A stretch of 37,039 nt of DNA from Clostridia bacterium (GCA_017407835.1 JAFQVV010000040.1:1-37039), one strand, 5' to 3'. Counted from the stretch's first letter, positions 8,157 to 16,771 are shown. The notes: generated by a model from the sequence alone, not told the origin. Numbers and translations: made by a program.

Positions 8157-8881
8157 TCGCCCTCCGTTTCATTCGATTCGTCCTTGATGGGGCGAAGAAT
8201 TGCGGCACCTGCCGAGAGAAGGAGGGTGAGCAGAATGATGCGGAGTCCCTCGGACAGTTCGGAGATCAGGGGAAGGGCTGCAAAGAGCGCGGAGGCGCCC
8301 ATGGAGAGGGCGATCAGCCCGCAGAGAAAGCGGTTTTTCCGCGCAGGGGGGACGATGACGGCGAGGAACATTCCGTAAAGCCCGACCGACAGCGCGCTGA
8401 CCATGCGGTCGGGGAGGATGTTGCCCACCAGTACCCCCAGCGCACTGCCCAGCGTCCAGCCTGCGACGGCAACACCGAATGCGCCGTAGCTGTACCAGGG
8501 TGAGAGATAGCCCTCCTGCGCCATCGAGATGCCGAAGACCTCGTCGGTCAGTCCGTAGCCCAAAAGCATCCGATGAATGAGGGGGGTGCCGGGGGCAAGC
8601 TTTTGGCTCAGCGCACAGGACATCAGCAGGTAACGGGCGTTGACCACCACCTCCATCACCGCCACCTCAAAGTAAGCGGCGCGGGCGGCAATAAGGGTGA
8701 GCCCCGCATATTCTCCCGCCGAGGCGTGGTTGGTGAAGCTGGTCAGCGCTGCCTGAAACACCGTCAGCCCGGCATTGCGGGCGGCAATACCCAGGGTGAA
8801 CGCGACGGCAAGATAGCCGAGCATGATGGGAATCCCGTCCCGCATGCCCCGCTTCAGCGAGGTTTTGATCGGAAAATTCAT
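8153..8881 (-). CDS. azlC: AzlC family branched-chain amino acid transport protein
   Basis: A 242-residue polytopic membrane protein: KRGMRDGIPIMLGYLAVAF at the N terminus, FTNHASAGEYAGLTL and VVVNARYLLMSCALSQKL in the middle, as in AzlC/YgaZ proteins. It is the large subunit of a two-component branched-chain amino acid exporter. I chose the ATG at 8881 because GGAG lies 6 nt upstream and the longer frame lacks these signals. It overlaps azlD by four bases. Confidence 0.92.
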   Translation of the reverse strand: MNFPIKTSLKRGMRDGIPIMLGYLAVAFTLGIAARNAGLTVFQAALTSFTNHASAGEYAGLTLIAARAAYFEVAVMEVVVNARYLLMSCALSQKLAPGTPLIHRMLLGYGLTDEVFGISMAQEGYLSPWYSYGAFGVAVAGWTLGSALGVLVGNILPDRMVSALSVGLYGMFLAVIVPPARKNRFLCGLIALSMGASALFAALPLISELSEGLRIILLTLLLSAGAAILRPIKDESNETEGE

Positions 8882-8915
8882 AGTTGACTCCAGATATCGG
8901 AAAATTTCTCTCATC

Positions 8916-8944
8916 ATTGTACCGCAAAACGACAAAATAGTCAA
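8916..8944 (-). promoter_or_regulatory. Sigma-A promoter of azlC-azlD
   Basis: TTGACT (8944-8939), 17-nt spacer, TACAAT (8921-8916) on the minus strand, 34 nt from the azlC start. Confidence 0.8.
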
Positions 8945-9015
8945 GGGGGAGGGGGATTTGTGAGGATTATACAAAATGGCAAAAAAATTCGTTAAATGTG
9001 ACAGAACAGTTTTTC

Positions 9016-9046
9016 TTGACCGGAAAAGGATTTTTTTTGGTAAAAT
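9016..9046 (+). promoter_or_regulatory. Possible promoter of the secreted ClpB-middle-domain-like gene
   Basis: TTGACC (9016-9021) and TAAAAT (9041-9046), but with a 19-nt spacer, so weaker than the other promoters of the window. Confidence 0.45.
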
Positions 9047-9107
9047 AAACATGGAGGAGCAGACCACCGGTAGACTGCCCCATAAAAATCAAAAGGAGGA
9101 CTTTTCC

Positions 9108-10049
9108 ATGAAGAAAAGACATCTGTACATCATACTACTTGCCTTGCTCACCTCGCTTTTGATGCTTTTGCCTGTTTTCGCAGAGGGAATGCGCGGTGCT
9201 GTTTCCGAGGAAAAGCCCGCTGGAGAGGAACTCTCCCAAAGGATTACGCAGCTGGAGAGTGTCGAGACCGATCTTGAAAAGAAGGCGGCTCAACTTTCCG
9301 CCGAGGTGGAGGAGATTACCCGCAGAATTACACAGTTGGAGAGCGAGAAGGATGCCCTTGAAAAGGAGACCGATCAACTCTTGTCTGAGCACCTGCGGCA
9401 GATTGGAGATGAGCTGACCAATCTGAGAGAACGCCTTTCGATGATGGAGGCCAAGTTAAACAACGAAAAGGAGTCCATCAACCAAGTACAGAAACTTCGC
9501 GAGGAGATTGAGCGGGCGAGGGCGCAGATTGCGTGTGTACAGAACAGTTATGATCTTGCCTGCACTGCTGAACCCGAAGTCCCCGCCCAAACCGAATCTC
9601 CCACCGAACCCGACTGGGGAAAGATGTTTGATCTTGCACGGGCGCAGATCAGCTGCCCCGGCCACCTGTTCGGTGAACCCCAGCCCTATTCCGAGACCAT
9701 GCAGGTGAGATGCTGTGTGCTCTGCGGTTACGAGACTTACGGATGTATCCATGAGTATGGCAAGTGGGTTCAGTACAGCGATGTTCAGATGGTTCGCAGA
9801 TGCCAGTTATGTTTACATACTGATGCGATACCGATGCAGCGATTCAACTGCACCCATGAAGGCTGGGAATGGACCGATATCGCCGAGCACGCGCAGATGC
9901 GGCAATGTCCGACCTGCAATGAAATCGAGTACAGACAGAACCCCGCGCATGTGCACGAGTATAGCGAGTGGGGCAAATATTCCAAGGAGCGAATCGGGCG
10001 TACCTGCCTGACCTGTGGCCGCGCCGAGTTTTTGACCGGTGCACAGTAA
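9108..10049 (+). CDS. Secreted protein: ClpB middle-domain-like coiled coil plus four Cys/His repeats
   Basis: A 313-residue protein not matching any family I know. Residues 1-25 are a signal peptide (KKRH, a long hydrophobic stretch, then VFA). Residues 39-156 are coiled coil; residues 67-156 align without gaps to residues 413-502 of the neighbouring ClpB (my count about 54 identities in 90), including KETD, EHLRQI, NLRER, REEIE and QNSYDLA. Residues 40-67 duplicate the first 28 residues of that stretch. After a Pro/Thr linker (157-170), four repeats follow, each with Cys/His, then 17 residues after a His a CxxC pair: C183/H186/C203/C206, C213/H215/C232/C235, C248/H250/C267/C270, H281/H283/C300/C303. 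These could bind four zinc ions. ATG at 9108 follows AAAGGAGGA. Function unknown. Confidence 0.8.
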   Translation: MKKRHLYIILLALLTSLLMLLPVFAEGMRGAVSEEKPAGEELSQRITQLESVETDLEKKAAQLSAEVEEITRRITQLESEKDALEKETDQLLSEHLRQIGDELTNLRERLSMMEAKLNNEKESINQVQKLREEIERARAQIACVQNSYDLACTAEPEVPAQTESPTEPDWGKMFDLARAQISCPGHLFGEPQPYSETMQVRCCVLCGYETYGCIHEYGKWVQYSDVQMVRRCQLCLHTDAIPMQRFNCTHEGWEWTDIAEHAQMRQCPTCNEIEYRQNPAHVHEYSEWGKYSKERIGRTCLTCGRAEFLTGAQ

Positions 10050-10057
10050 ACGGCAAA

Positions 10058-10326
10058 TTCCGTGGGGCGCCGCCCTATGCCCTGCCGGGGGAGCCTTTTG
10101 AAAAAGGCTCCCCCTTTAATGCGACGTTTGGCCGGTTCTCCGGCCAAACTCGACGGAAAGACGGACGCTAATCGTCAGTCTTTCCTGCACCCGCAAAACT
10201 TCCAACAAATGATATGACCTTTGTGCCAATCAAATTTGATGCGCACAAAGGTCATCCTTTTTTCATGAAAGTTTTTGCGGAGGGGTTTGGGGAGGAGCTT
10301 TTTTCAAAAAGCTCCTCCCCAAGGTC
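10058..10326. repeat. Composite palindromic intergenic repeat, copy 3 (inverted pair with extra hairpins)
   Basis: The plus copy has GGGGCGCCGCCC, then the hairpin GGGGGAGCC/GGCTCCCCC, but its tail (CCCGCAAAACTTCC) is displaced by about 80 bases that hold two further hairpins, GTTTGGCCGG/CCGGCCAAAC and GGAAAGAC/GTCTTTCC. The minus copy at 10262-10326 has GGGGAGGAGC/GCTCCTCCCC. It separates the convergent secreted-protein gene and clpB. Confidence 0.8.
10214..10263 (+). terminator. Terminator inside repeat copy 3
   Basis: ATGACCTTTGTG (10214-10225) pairs perfectly with CACAAAGGTCAT (10244-10255), followed by CC and six T. It ends transcription of the secreted-protein gene. Confidence 0.8.
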
Positions 10327-12915
10327 TTATTTTACTGTTAATCTCCCGTTCTCTACATCCACCGTCAGTGTGGTGTCGGGGGAGAGATCTTCGCCGATGA
10401 TCTTGCGGGCAAGGAGAGTTTCGATCTTCGACTGAATAAAGCGTTTGAGGGGGCGCGCTCCGTAGATGGGATCGTATGCCGTGTCGATGATGTGATCCCG
10501 CGCGGTGTCGGTGATGGCCAGTCCCAACTGCTTGGCGGCCAGGCGGCGGCGCAGATCGGCGATCTGCAGGTCCACAATGCCCCGGATGACCTCACGACCC
10601 AGGGGACGGTAGAAGACAATCTCGTCCAGACGGTTGAGGAACTCGGGGCGGAATGCGCGCTTCAGCAGAGCGCTGACCCCCTCGCGTGCCTCGGTTGAGA
10701 TTTCACCGTTTTCGTTGATTCCCTCGAGGATCATATCCGAGCCCAGGTTGGAGGTGAGGATGAGAATGGTGTTCTTGAAGTCCACTGTGCGGCCGCGGCT
10801 GTCGGTGATTCGCCCGTCGTCCAGCACCTGAAGCAGGACGTTGAAGACATCGGGGTGAGCCTTCTCAATCTCGTCGAAGAGCACCACCGCATAGGGACGG
10901 CGGCGGACGGCCTCGGTCAGCTGACCGCCCTCGTCATAGCCCACATACCCGGGAGGCGCGCCGATCAATCGGGAGACGGCGTGTTTTTCCATATATTCGC
11001 TCATGTCGATGCGGACCATGCTCTGCTCGTCGTCAAATAGGGCAGCGGCAAGAGCCTTGGCCAGCTCGGTCTTGCCCACACCCGTTGGACCGAGGAAAAG
11101 AAAGGAGCCGATGGGGCGGCGGGGGTCGTGAATCCCTGCGCGGGAACGGAGAATGGCATCGCACACCCGCTCCACCGCTTCATCCTGTCCGATCACCCGT
11201 TCACGGAGCTTGTCGTCAAGGCCCAGCAGCTTCTCCCGCTCGCCTTCCATCAGCCGCGCCACCGGGATTCCCGTCCAGCGGGCGACAACTTGAGCAATTT
11301 CCTCTTCGGTTACCTTATCGCGGAGCAGAGTGTTCTTTGCCTCGGCGGCTTCGGCGCGGGCTTCCTCTTCGGCAAGCTCTGCCTTGAGCTGGGGCAGTCG
11401 GCCGTACTTCAGCTCGGCGGCACGGGCGAGATCATAGCTGTTTTGTGCCTGCTCGATCCGGGCGTTCACCTGCTCGATCTCCTCGCGGATTTTCTGCACC
11501 TTCCCGATCGCTTCTTTTTCGTTGTCCCACTTTGCCTTCATCGCCGAGAAGCGCTCGCGCAGGTTGGCCAGCTCCTCTTCGATCTGCCGCAAATGCTCGG
11601 CAGAGAGTTTGTCGGTCTCTTTTTTGAGGGCAGCCTGCTCGATTTCCAGTTGCATGATCTTATGGGAGAGCTCATCCATCTCGGCGGGCATCGACTCCAT
11701 CTCGGTCTTGATGACAGCGCAGGCTTCATCCACTAAGTCAATGGCTTTGTCGGGCAGGAAGCGGTCGGCAATGTAGCGCGCCGAGAGGGTGGCGGCGGCG
11801 ATCAGCGCGCCGTCCTGAATTTTGACGCCGTGGTAAACCTCGTATCGTTCTTTCAGACCACGCAGAATCGAAATCGAGTCCTCAACGGTTGGCTCATCCA
11901 CTTGCACCGGCTGGAAACGGCGCTCGAGTGCGGCGTCTTTTTCAATATATTTGCGGTATTCGTCAAGGGTGGTGGCACCGATGCAGTGCAGCTCGCCGCG
12001 GGCGAGCATAGGCTTGAGCAGATTGCCCGCGTCCATGGCGCCGTCGGTCTTGCCCGCCCCCACAATGGTGTGCAGCTCGTCGATGAAGAGGATGATCTTT
12101 CCCTCGCTGGCTTTGATCTCGTCCAGCACTGCCTTCAGCCGTTCCTCAAATTCGCCTCGGTACTTCGCTCCCGCTACCAGCGCCCCCATGTCGAGCGAGA
12201 AAAGGGAGCGGTCGCGGAGATTGTCGGGCACATCCCCCCGGACAATGCGCTGGGCCAGCCCCTCGGCGATGGCGGTTTTGCCCACGCCCGGCTCGCCGAT
12301 GAGACAGGGATTGTTCTTGGACTTGCGCGAAAGAATTCGGATAACGCGCCGAATCTCCTCGTCCCGCCCGATGACGGGATCGAGCTTCTGCGCGCGGGCA
12401 AGCTCGACCAGATCCTGCCCGTATTTGTTCAGCACATCATAGGTGGCTTCGGGGTTGTCGGTGGTGACATTCCGCCCGCCCCGCGCCGACTTGACGGCAT
12501 CGAGGAATGCCTTTTTCTCCACCCCGCAGGCGGTAAAGCTCTCCTTGAGCGAGGACACCTTCTCGATCAACCCCAGCAGAAGATGCTCAACCGAGACGTA
12601 GCTGTCCCCCATTTTCGCCGCTTGTACTTCGGCTTCGTTGAGTGCGGCTTCGAGCCCTCGGGAAATGTATACCTTTTCCCCGTCGCCGCCGCTGCTTCGC
12701 GGCAGACGGGCGATGATCTCGCGGGCACGCGCAGTCAGCGCAGAGACATCAGCGCCTGCGCGTGCGAGCAGTTCGGCACACAGCCCTTCCTGCTGTTCCA
12801 GCAGAGCCAGAAGAAGATGTGCCTCCTCAATTTGCGGATTGCCGTTTTCCCGAGAGATCGACTGGGCGGTCTGTACCGCCTCCATGCTTTTCTGTGTGAA
12901 TTTTTGCAGATTCAA
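10327..12915 (-). CDS. clpB: ATP-dependent chaperone ClpB
   Basis: An 862-residue Hsp100 disaggregase, full length for the family. It has an N-terminal Clp repeat domain ([14 protein letters not shown]), a first AAA+ domain with GEPGVGKT near residue 205 and [12 protein letters not shown], a coiled-coil middle domain around 400-520, and a second AAA+ domain with GPTGVGKT near residue 600, [16 protein letters not shown] and a C-terminal small domain. It works with DnaK to rescue aggregated proteins. The start is TTG at 12915, with GGAGG six bases upstream. It lies 25 nt after the ribbon-helix-helix gene and shares its promoter. No CIRCE or CtsR box was seen upstream. Confidence 0.97.
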   Translation of the reverse strand: MNLQKFTQKSMEAVQTAQSISRENGNPQIEEAHLLLALLEQQEGLCAELLARAGADVSALTARAREIIARLPRSSGGDGEKVYISRGLEAALNEAEVQAAKMGDSYVSVEHLLLGLIEKVSSLKESFTACGVEKKAFLDAVKSARGGRNVTTDNPEATYDVLNKYGQDLVELARAQKLDPVIGRDEEIRRVIRILSRKSKNNPCLIGEPGVGKTAIAEGLAQRIVRGDVPDNLRDRSLFSLDMGALVAGAKYRGEFEERLKAVLDEIKASEGKIILFIDELHTIVGAGKTDGAMDAGNLLKPMLARGELHCIGATTLDEYRKYIEKDAALERRFQPVQVDEPTVEDSISILRGLKERYEVYHGVKIQDGALIAAATLSARYIADRFLPDKAIDLVDEACAVIKTEMESMPAEMDELSHKIMQLEIEQAALKKETDKLSAEHLRQIEEELANLRERFSAMKAKWDNEKEAIGKVQKIREEIEQVNARIEQAQNSYDLARAAELKYGRLPQLKAELAEEEARAEAAEAKNTLLRDKVTEEEIAQVVARWTGIPVARLMEGEREKLLGLDDKLRERVIGQDEAVERVCDAILRSRAGIHDPRRPIGSFLFLGPTGVGKTELAKALAAALFDDEQSMVRIDMSEYMEKHAVSRLIGAPPGYVGYDEGGQLTEAVRRRPYAVVLFDEIEKAHPDVFNVLLQVLDDGRITDSRGRTVDFKNTILILTSNLGSDMILEGINENGEISTEAREGVSALLKRAFRPEFLNRLDEIVFYRPLGREVIRGIVDLQIADLRRRLAAKQLGLAITDTARDHIIDTAYDPIYGARPLKRFIQSKIETLLARKIIGEDLSPDTTLTVDVENGRLTVK

Positions 12916-12940
12916 TTTGCTCCTCCTTTTCGGTGGGTGC

Positions 12941-13618
12941 TCAGAGCACCAGAGTGGATTCGGTCAGGTAATCGCGATAGATTCGTTCGACTTCGACCGC
13001 GGCGGCGGACGGATCGTTTAAGTGATAAAAGTAGGCTTTCAGCGCGGCATCAAAGGTGCGGATGTAGGCAGCAATCAGCTCGCCCAGTGTCTCACTCCCC
13101 GCCGAAGCGGTGTCGGCTCCCCTTACCACGGCGCGCAGACCAAGCTGACGCAGGTATTTTCCCCCATCCTCCAGCCGGTCATGCACGGATGCGCCCAAAA
13201 AACGCTCCTCCACGCTGTGCCAGAGCTTGTAAAACTGCAGCAGATAGAGCAGCAGAGTGCTGTTCTGGGTGCGCAGGGTTACGCGCAGTTCCCCAAACGC
13301 CCCGTCGGCGGCAGGGGCGCGGTAAAGCTCCACGCTGTAGCGCAGGGTGGGGTTGTACTTGAAATCCAGTGCAGAACGCAGGGCGAAGAGGGAGTCTGAC
13401 TGCGTCATCTGCACATGAAAGCTGTCCCGCCCGTCCAAGAGTGCCTCCATCCGCCCGAAAATATCCCGCATCCGCTTCTCGGGGGTGACGTAGGACACGT
13501 ATTCCGCCAAAATCTGATTGATCAGCCCCGAGCGGTTTGTCCCCTTGTGATAGGCCAGCCGATCGATCGCGGCCACAACATCCTCGCTGAGTACGAGGGA
13601 ATATACAGTTTTCTTCAT
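12941..13618 (-). CDS. Ribbon-helix-helix domain protein upstream of clpB
   Basis: A 225-residue protein. Residues 1-45 (MKKTVYSLVLSEDVVAAIDRL, then GTNRSGLINQILAEY) have the strand-helix-helix pattern of CopG/Arc-type DNA-binding proteins. The remaining ~180 residues are not a family I recognise; they are mixed alpha/beta with many hydrophobic positions. I chose the ATG at 13618, where the RHH strand begins. It sits directly before clpB and is the first gene of the operon, so it may be an autoregulator of clpB expression; this is inference from position only. Confidence 0.75.
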   Translation of the reverse strand: MKKTVYSLVLSEDVVAAIDRLAYHKGTNRSGLINQILAEYVSYVTPEKRMRDIFGRMEALLDGRDSFHVQMTQSDSLFALRSALDFKYNPTLRYSVELYRAPAADGAFGELRVTLRTQNSTLLLYLLQFYKLWHSVEERFLGASVHDRLEDGGKYLRQLGLRAVVRGADTASAGSETLGELIAAYIRTFDAALKAYFYHLNDPSAAAVEVERIYRDYLTESTLVL

Positions 13619-13653
13619 CCCATTTCCACCATCCCTTTCGTGTTTCTGTGAAA

Positions 13654-13682
13654 AGTATAGCACGTTTTGTTAAACTTGTCAA
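13654..13682 (-). promoter_or_regulatory. Sigma-A promoter of the RHH gene-clpB operon
   Basis: Perfect TTGACA (13682-13677), 17-nt spacer, TATACT (13659-13654). The start ATG is 35 nt beyond the -10 box. No heat-shock operator of known type overlaps it. Confidence 0.88.
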
Positions 13683-13725
13683 TAGGTTTATATAAATTAG
13701 TTTACGAGTTATTATTTGCAAAAAG

Positions 13726-13869
13726 AATGTGGGAGCCGCTTTTTGAAAAAAGCGGCTCCCACACCCCCCTGCAAAAACATTCAAAAAAGGGTATACGGAA
13801 GTTTTCGCGGGTGTTCGGGGGCGCCTTTTTCAAAAGGCACCCCCGATGGGGTATGGGGCAACGCCCCAA
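13726..13869. repeat. Composite palindromic intergenic repeat, copy 4 (inverted pair)
   Basis: Plus half: TGTGGGAGCCGCTTTTTG/AAAAAAGCGGCTCCCACA hairpin then CCCCCCTGCAAAAACATTC. Minus half: TGGGGCGTTGCCCCA hairpin, GGGGGTGCC/GGCGCCCCC hairpin, then CCCGCGAAAACTTCC. It follows mntP (minus) and lies upstream of the RHH-clpB promoter. Confidence 0.85.
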
Positions 13870-14430
13870 TTAACTCAGAATCCCCAAATGTTCCAGTAAA
13901 ATTTTTGTTCCCATCAGAATCAAGATGATCCCGCCCGCCAGCTCGGCGCGGGACTTGTAGCGTGCGCCGAAGACATTGCCCAACTTCACGCCCACCCCTG
14001 AGAGGGCGAATGTAATGATGCCGATGAAGCTCACCGCGGGCACGATGTCAACGCCAAGGAAGGCAAAGGAAACGCCCACCGCCAGCGCATCGATGCTGGT
14101 GGCGATGGCAAAGGGGAACATGGTTCGGCAGTCGAAGCAGTCGTTGAGCTTCTCGGCGCCGCCGAAGGATTCGCGGATCATGTTTGCGCCGATCAGTGCC
14201 AGCAAAACAAAGGCGATCCAGTGGTCGAACTGCTTGATCGCGTCCTCAAACCTTGTGCCCAGCAGATAACCGATCAGCGGCATCAGCGCCTGAAATCCGC
14301 CGAACCACAGCCCGGTAATGATGGCGTGTCGAGGCTTGACCTGACAGACCGAGAGTCCCTTGCAGATGGCGACGGCAAAGGCGTCCATGGACAGCCCGAT
14401 GGCAACAATAAATAATGCACCCAAACCCAT
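13870..14430 (-). CDS. mntP: Manganese efflux pump MntP
   Basis: A 186-residue six-helix membrane protein of the MntP/YebN family: [16 protein letters not shown] in the first helix and [17 protein letters not shown] in the second half, each with the conserved acidic residue ([16 protein letters not shown]) that binds Mn2+. It exports Mn2+ to prevent toxicity. GGAGG lies 8 nt before the ATG. A yybP-ykoY leader with a terminator precedes it, which agrees with the function. Confidence 0.96.
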   Translation of the reverse strand: MGLGALFIVAIGLSMDAFAVAICKGLSVCQVKPRHAIITGLWFGGFQALMPLIGYLLGTRFEDAIKQFDHWIAFVLLALIGANMIRESFGGAEKLNDCFDCRTMFPFAIATSIDALAVGVSFAFLGVDIVPAVSFIGIITFALSGVGVKLGNVFGARYKSRAELAGGIILILMGTKILLEHLGILS

Positions 14431-14445
14431 GATGATATCCTCCGA

Positions 14446-14560
14446 AACAAAAAATGACCTACCTGCCCTGCGGACAGATAAGTCTCATCATTTCATGCCG
14501 AGCCAGGCTTTCGCCAGTTTGTTGACACGGCAGCGCTTTCGCGCCGACTACTCCCTTAAC
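14446..14560 (-). promoter_or_regulatory. yybP-ykoY (Mn2+) riboswitch of mntP
   Basis: Minus-strand leader with the family's core features: AAGGGAGTAG (14557-14548), a GCGCGAAAGCGC hairpin, GTCAACAAACTGGC in place of the usual GUCAACAUACU, and GATGAGACTTATC at the 3' side. A P1-like stem between TAGTTAAG and CTTATCTG would use bases also needed by the terminator arm, so metal binding would favour readthrough (ON switch). Confidence 0.85.
14449..14484 (-). terminator. Riboswitch-controlled terminator before mntP
   Basis: GACTTATCTGTCC (14484-14472) pairs over 13 positions, with wobble pairs, with GGGCAGGTAGGTC (14468-14456); loop of three and a six-T run follow. Confidence 0.85.
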
Positions 14561-14570
14561 TATACAATAT

Positions 14571-14600
14571 ATTTTATCATATCACAGACATGTTAGTCAA
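14571..14600 (-). promoter_or_regulatory. Sigma-A promoter of mntP
   Basis: TTGACT (14600-14595), 18-nt spacer, extended -10 TGATAAAAT ending in TAAAAT (14576-14571), placed just before the riboswitch. Confidence 0.75.
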
Positions 14601-14689
14601 GGATAACTTCATTCCAAGCATTGTGCCGAGTGTACAAATTTTATTGCTCCGAGGGCGAAGAAAATGTCGGGGTGATTGTCGGAAAAATA

Positions 14690-14718
14690 TTGAAATTTGT
14701 ACAGAAGTCTGATATAAT
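14690..14718 (+). promoter_or_regulatory. Sigma-A promoter of the MFS transporter
   Basis: TTGAAA (14690-14695), 17-nt spacer, TATAAT (14713-14718). Confidence 0.8.
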
Positions 14719-14769
14719 TAAACAAAGTTATCTCAACAAAAAACGCATGATTTCGGAGGGCTGTTTTTG

Positions 14770-16047
14770 ATGAAACGCCAGCTGTCTGTTTGTGCGCTGA
14801 CCGAGCTCCGCGACGGCCGACGCCTGTTTTTGCTTTGTTTTGTCGTTTACTGCTCGGTTTATATCGGACGGCTGAATTTGGCCGCCGTCATTACCGAGAT
14901 TACGACCACAGGGATTTTGGAAAAGGATTCAGCCGGCTTGATCAGTACGGCTTTCTTTGTTGTTTATGCCGCAGGCCAGCTTGTCAACGGATTTGTCTCT
15001 GACCGAATGTCGCCGTTTTTCCTGATTGCCTCCAGTCTGGGGCTTTCTGCTGCGGCAAATTTGGTGATGTTTTTTGCCATGTATACCGGTGCTCCCTTTT
15101 GGTGCTATATGTTGATTTGGGCTGCAAACGGTGTTGCACAGTCTGCAATTTATCCTACGCTTATCCGCATTATTTCGACGGTTATGCCGGAACAGATGCA
15201 GATAACGGCAGGGGCAAACTTGTTTGCTTCAACTGCTGTGGGGACGATGACCTCCAATCTCCTTTGCTCTGCGATTATGAAATACTGGTCTTGGCAGTTT
15301 TGTTTCCTTGTCCCGGCACTTTGGCTTGGCTTGGTTGCAATGTGTTGGATCGTTTTTTCTCGGTTTTTCAGCGCGAAATGTGTGTCGCGGGTTGAATATA
15401 CACCGAATTCCCGGGAGAGCGGCAAGGCAAGCGTCAAGCCCAAGCATGATTTGATCGGGCCGATGGTCATGTCGGGTGCATTTGTCATGATGATCTCGAT
15501 TGGTGCTTTTTCGATCGTGAAAGAGAGCATCACGGTTTGGTCACCCACCTTGCTGACCGAAATTTTTTCTGCCGAGCCCAGCTTTACGGTGGCAATTTCA
15601 ACTGTTATTCCACTTGCGGCGATTTTTGGCGCGATGATAGCCCGCTTTATTTTGATGAATTGGCTGCATGACGAGATGAAATCAATCTCGTTCCTCTATG
15701 TGCTGGTTGGTATTGGGCTTGTGCTGGTTCTCACGGCAGGGATGCATTCTATTTGGACGATGCTCGTTCTGTTGGCTGTGATTATTGTCCTGCTCACCGG
15801 GATCAATACGCTGTTTATGGGAATCATTCCGCTTCGATTCGGACGCTACGGTATTGCGTCTACCATCACAGGCGTACTCAATTCGATCAGCGCGATCGGA
15901 AACGGCGTTGCGGCTTATCTGACCGGTTTGATGGCGCAAAGCGGAGGCTGGAACCGAACAATTGTATTTTGGCTTGTCTTGGTGGGCGTTGCACTGCTTG
16001 TCTCGCTTCTGCTGATTCGGCGCTGGATGCGGTTCAAGCAAATGTAA
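14770..16047 (+). CDS. MFS transporter, OPA-like
   Basis: A 425-residue major facilitator with about 12 hydrophobic segments. The first reads FLLCFVVYCSVYIGRLNLAA, close to the pattern of organophosphate:phosphate antiporters (GlpT/UhpT group); VVYAAGQLVNGFVSDR is the loop 2-3 motif. The central cytoplasmic loop lies near residues 195-225. The substrate cannot be told; sugar phosphate or glycerol phosphate import is a possibility from family only. The ATG at 14770 is 9 nt from GGAGGG; an overlapping TTG at 14767 is less likely. The gene stands alone with its own promoter. Confidence 0.85.
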   Translation: MKRQLSVCALTELRDGRRLFLLCFVVYCSVYIGRLNLAAVITEITTTGILEKDSAGLISTAFFVVYAAGQLVNGFVSDRMSPFFLIASSLGLSAAANLVMFFAMYTGAPFWCYMLIWAANGVAQSAIYPTLIRIISTVMPEQMQITAGANLFASTAVGTMTSNLLCSAIMKYWSWQFCFLVPALWLGLVAMCWIVFSRFFSAKCVSRVEYTPNSRESGKASVKPKHDLIGPMVMSGAFVMMISIGAFSIVKESITVWSPTLLTEIFSAEPSFTVAISTVIPLAAIFGAMIARFILMNWLHDEMKSISFLYVLVGIGLVLVLTAGMHSIWTMLVLLAVIIVLLTGINTLFMGIIPLRFGRYGIASTITGVLNSISAIGNGVAAYLTGLMAQSGGWNRTIVFWLVLVGVALLVSLLLIRRWMRFKQM

Positions 16048-16138
16048 AAATAAGGATTTTCTCTCAAATGTATAGTCAAATGGAATCGCGCGTAATATAC
16101 TGACTATTGAATTATGTGACAAGGAAAGGGAATTCAGT

Positions 16139-16771
16139 ATGGTTTTAACGCCTAAACAAACCACCATCGCCTATCGCTGTCCGCACTGCGGCGCGGGCAT
16201 TATGAGCGCGATCGGATTTTTTTCGCTTTCGGGCGATATGCTCAAACTCAAATGCGATTGCGGCGAGAGCGAGCTGATCATTCAGCGTTCGCGCGACGGC
16301 AAAATTCGCTTAACTGTTCCCTGCATTTTATGCGCTAAGCCGCATCAGTATACAATATCTTCTTCTCTTTTCTTCGGACGGGAGCTGTTCACGCTCTCCT
16401 GCCCTTATTCCGATCTCCATTCCTGCTTTATCGGCGAGACCAATCATGTCAAAGCCGCATTGGCGAAAAATGAGCTTGAGCTGCTCGAGCTGCTTGAGGA
16501 ATCGGGGGTGGAGAGCTTTGACGCGCTCCACCGCGACAGAACACTGACCGATCCGCAGATATTTGACATTATTCTGTTTGTGATTCGTGAACTTGAAGCG
16601 GAAGGGCAAATCAAGTGCCGCTGTGCCGACGGCGGCGAATACGAGGTCGAGGTGCTGGATGACTGCATCCGCGTTTACTGTACAGTCTGCGGAGCCGAAA
16701 GCCGTCTGCCGACCGACAGTGTACTCTCCGCCAACGCGTTTCTCAATGCGGACAGCCTGACGCTGGAGTAA
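16139..16771 (+). CDS. Cysteine-rich protein of unknown function
   Basis: A 210-residue protein I do not recognise as a named family. It has several metal-site candidates: CPHCG near residue 14, CDCGESE near 39, CILC near 62, CRC and YCTVCGAES near the C terminus. The middle (residues ~100-170) is acidic and helical, ELELLELLEESG, and DPQIFDIILFVIREL may be a winged-helix-like part. It is cytoplasmic with no membrane segment. The start follows AAGGAAAGGG. The context gives no clear role; zinc-binding is inferred from the CxxC pairs. Confidence 0.7.
   Translation: MVLTPKQTTIAYRCPHCGAGIMSAIGFFSLSGDMLKLKCDCGESELIIQRSRDGKIRLTVPCILCAKPHQYTISSSLFFGRELFTLSCPYSDLHSCFIGETNHVKAALAKNELELLELLEESGVESFDALHRDRTLTDPQIFDIILFVIRELEAEGQIKCRCADGGEYEVEVLDDCIRVYCTVCGAESRLPTDSVLSANAFLNADSLTLE

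Noticed and set aside
11830..13362. 510-codon plus-strand open frame across clpB
   Set aside because: Antisense to ClpB and the RHH gene; no family features.
13619..13725. CIRCE or CtsR operator before the clpB operon
   Set aside because: Neither the TTAGCACTC inverted repeat nor the AGGTCAAA direct heptads is visible.
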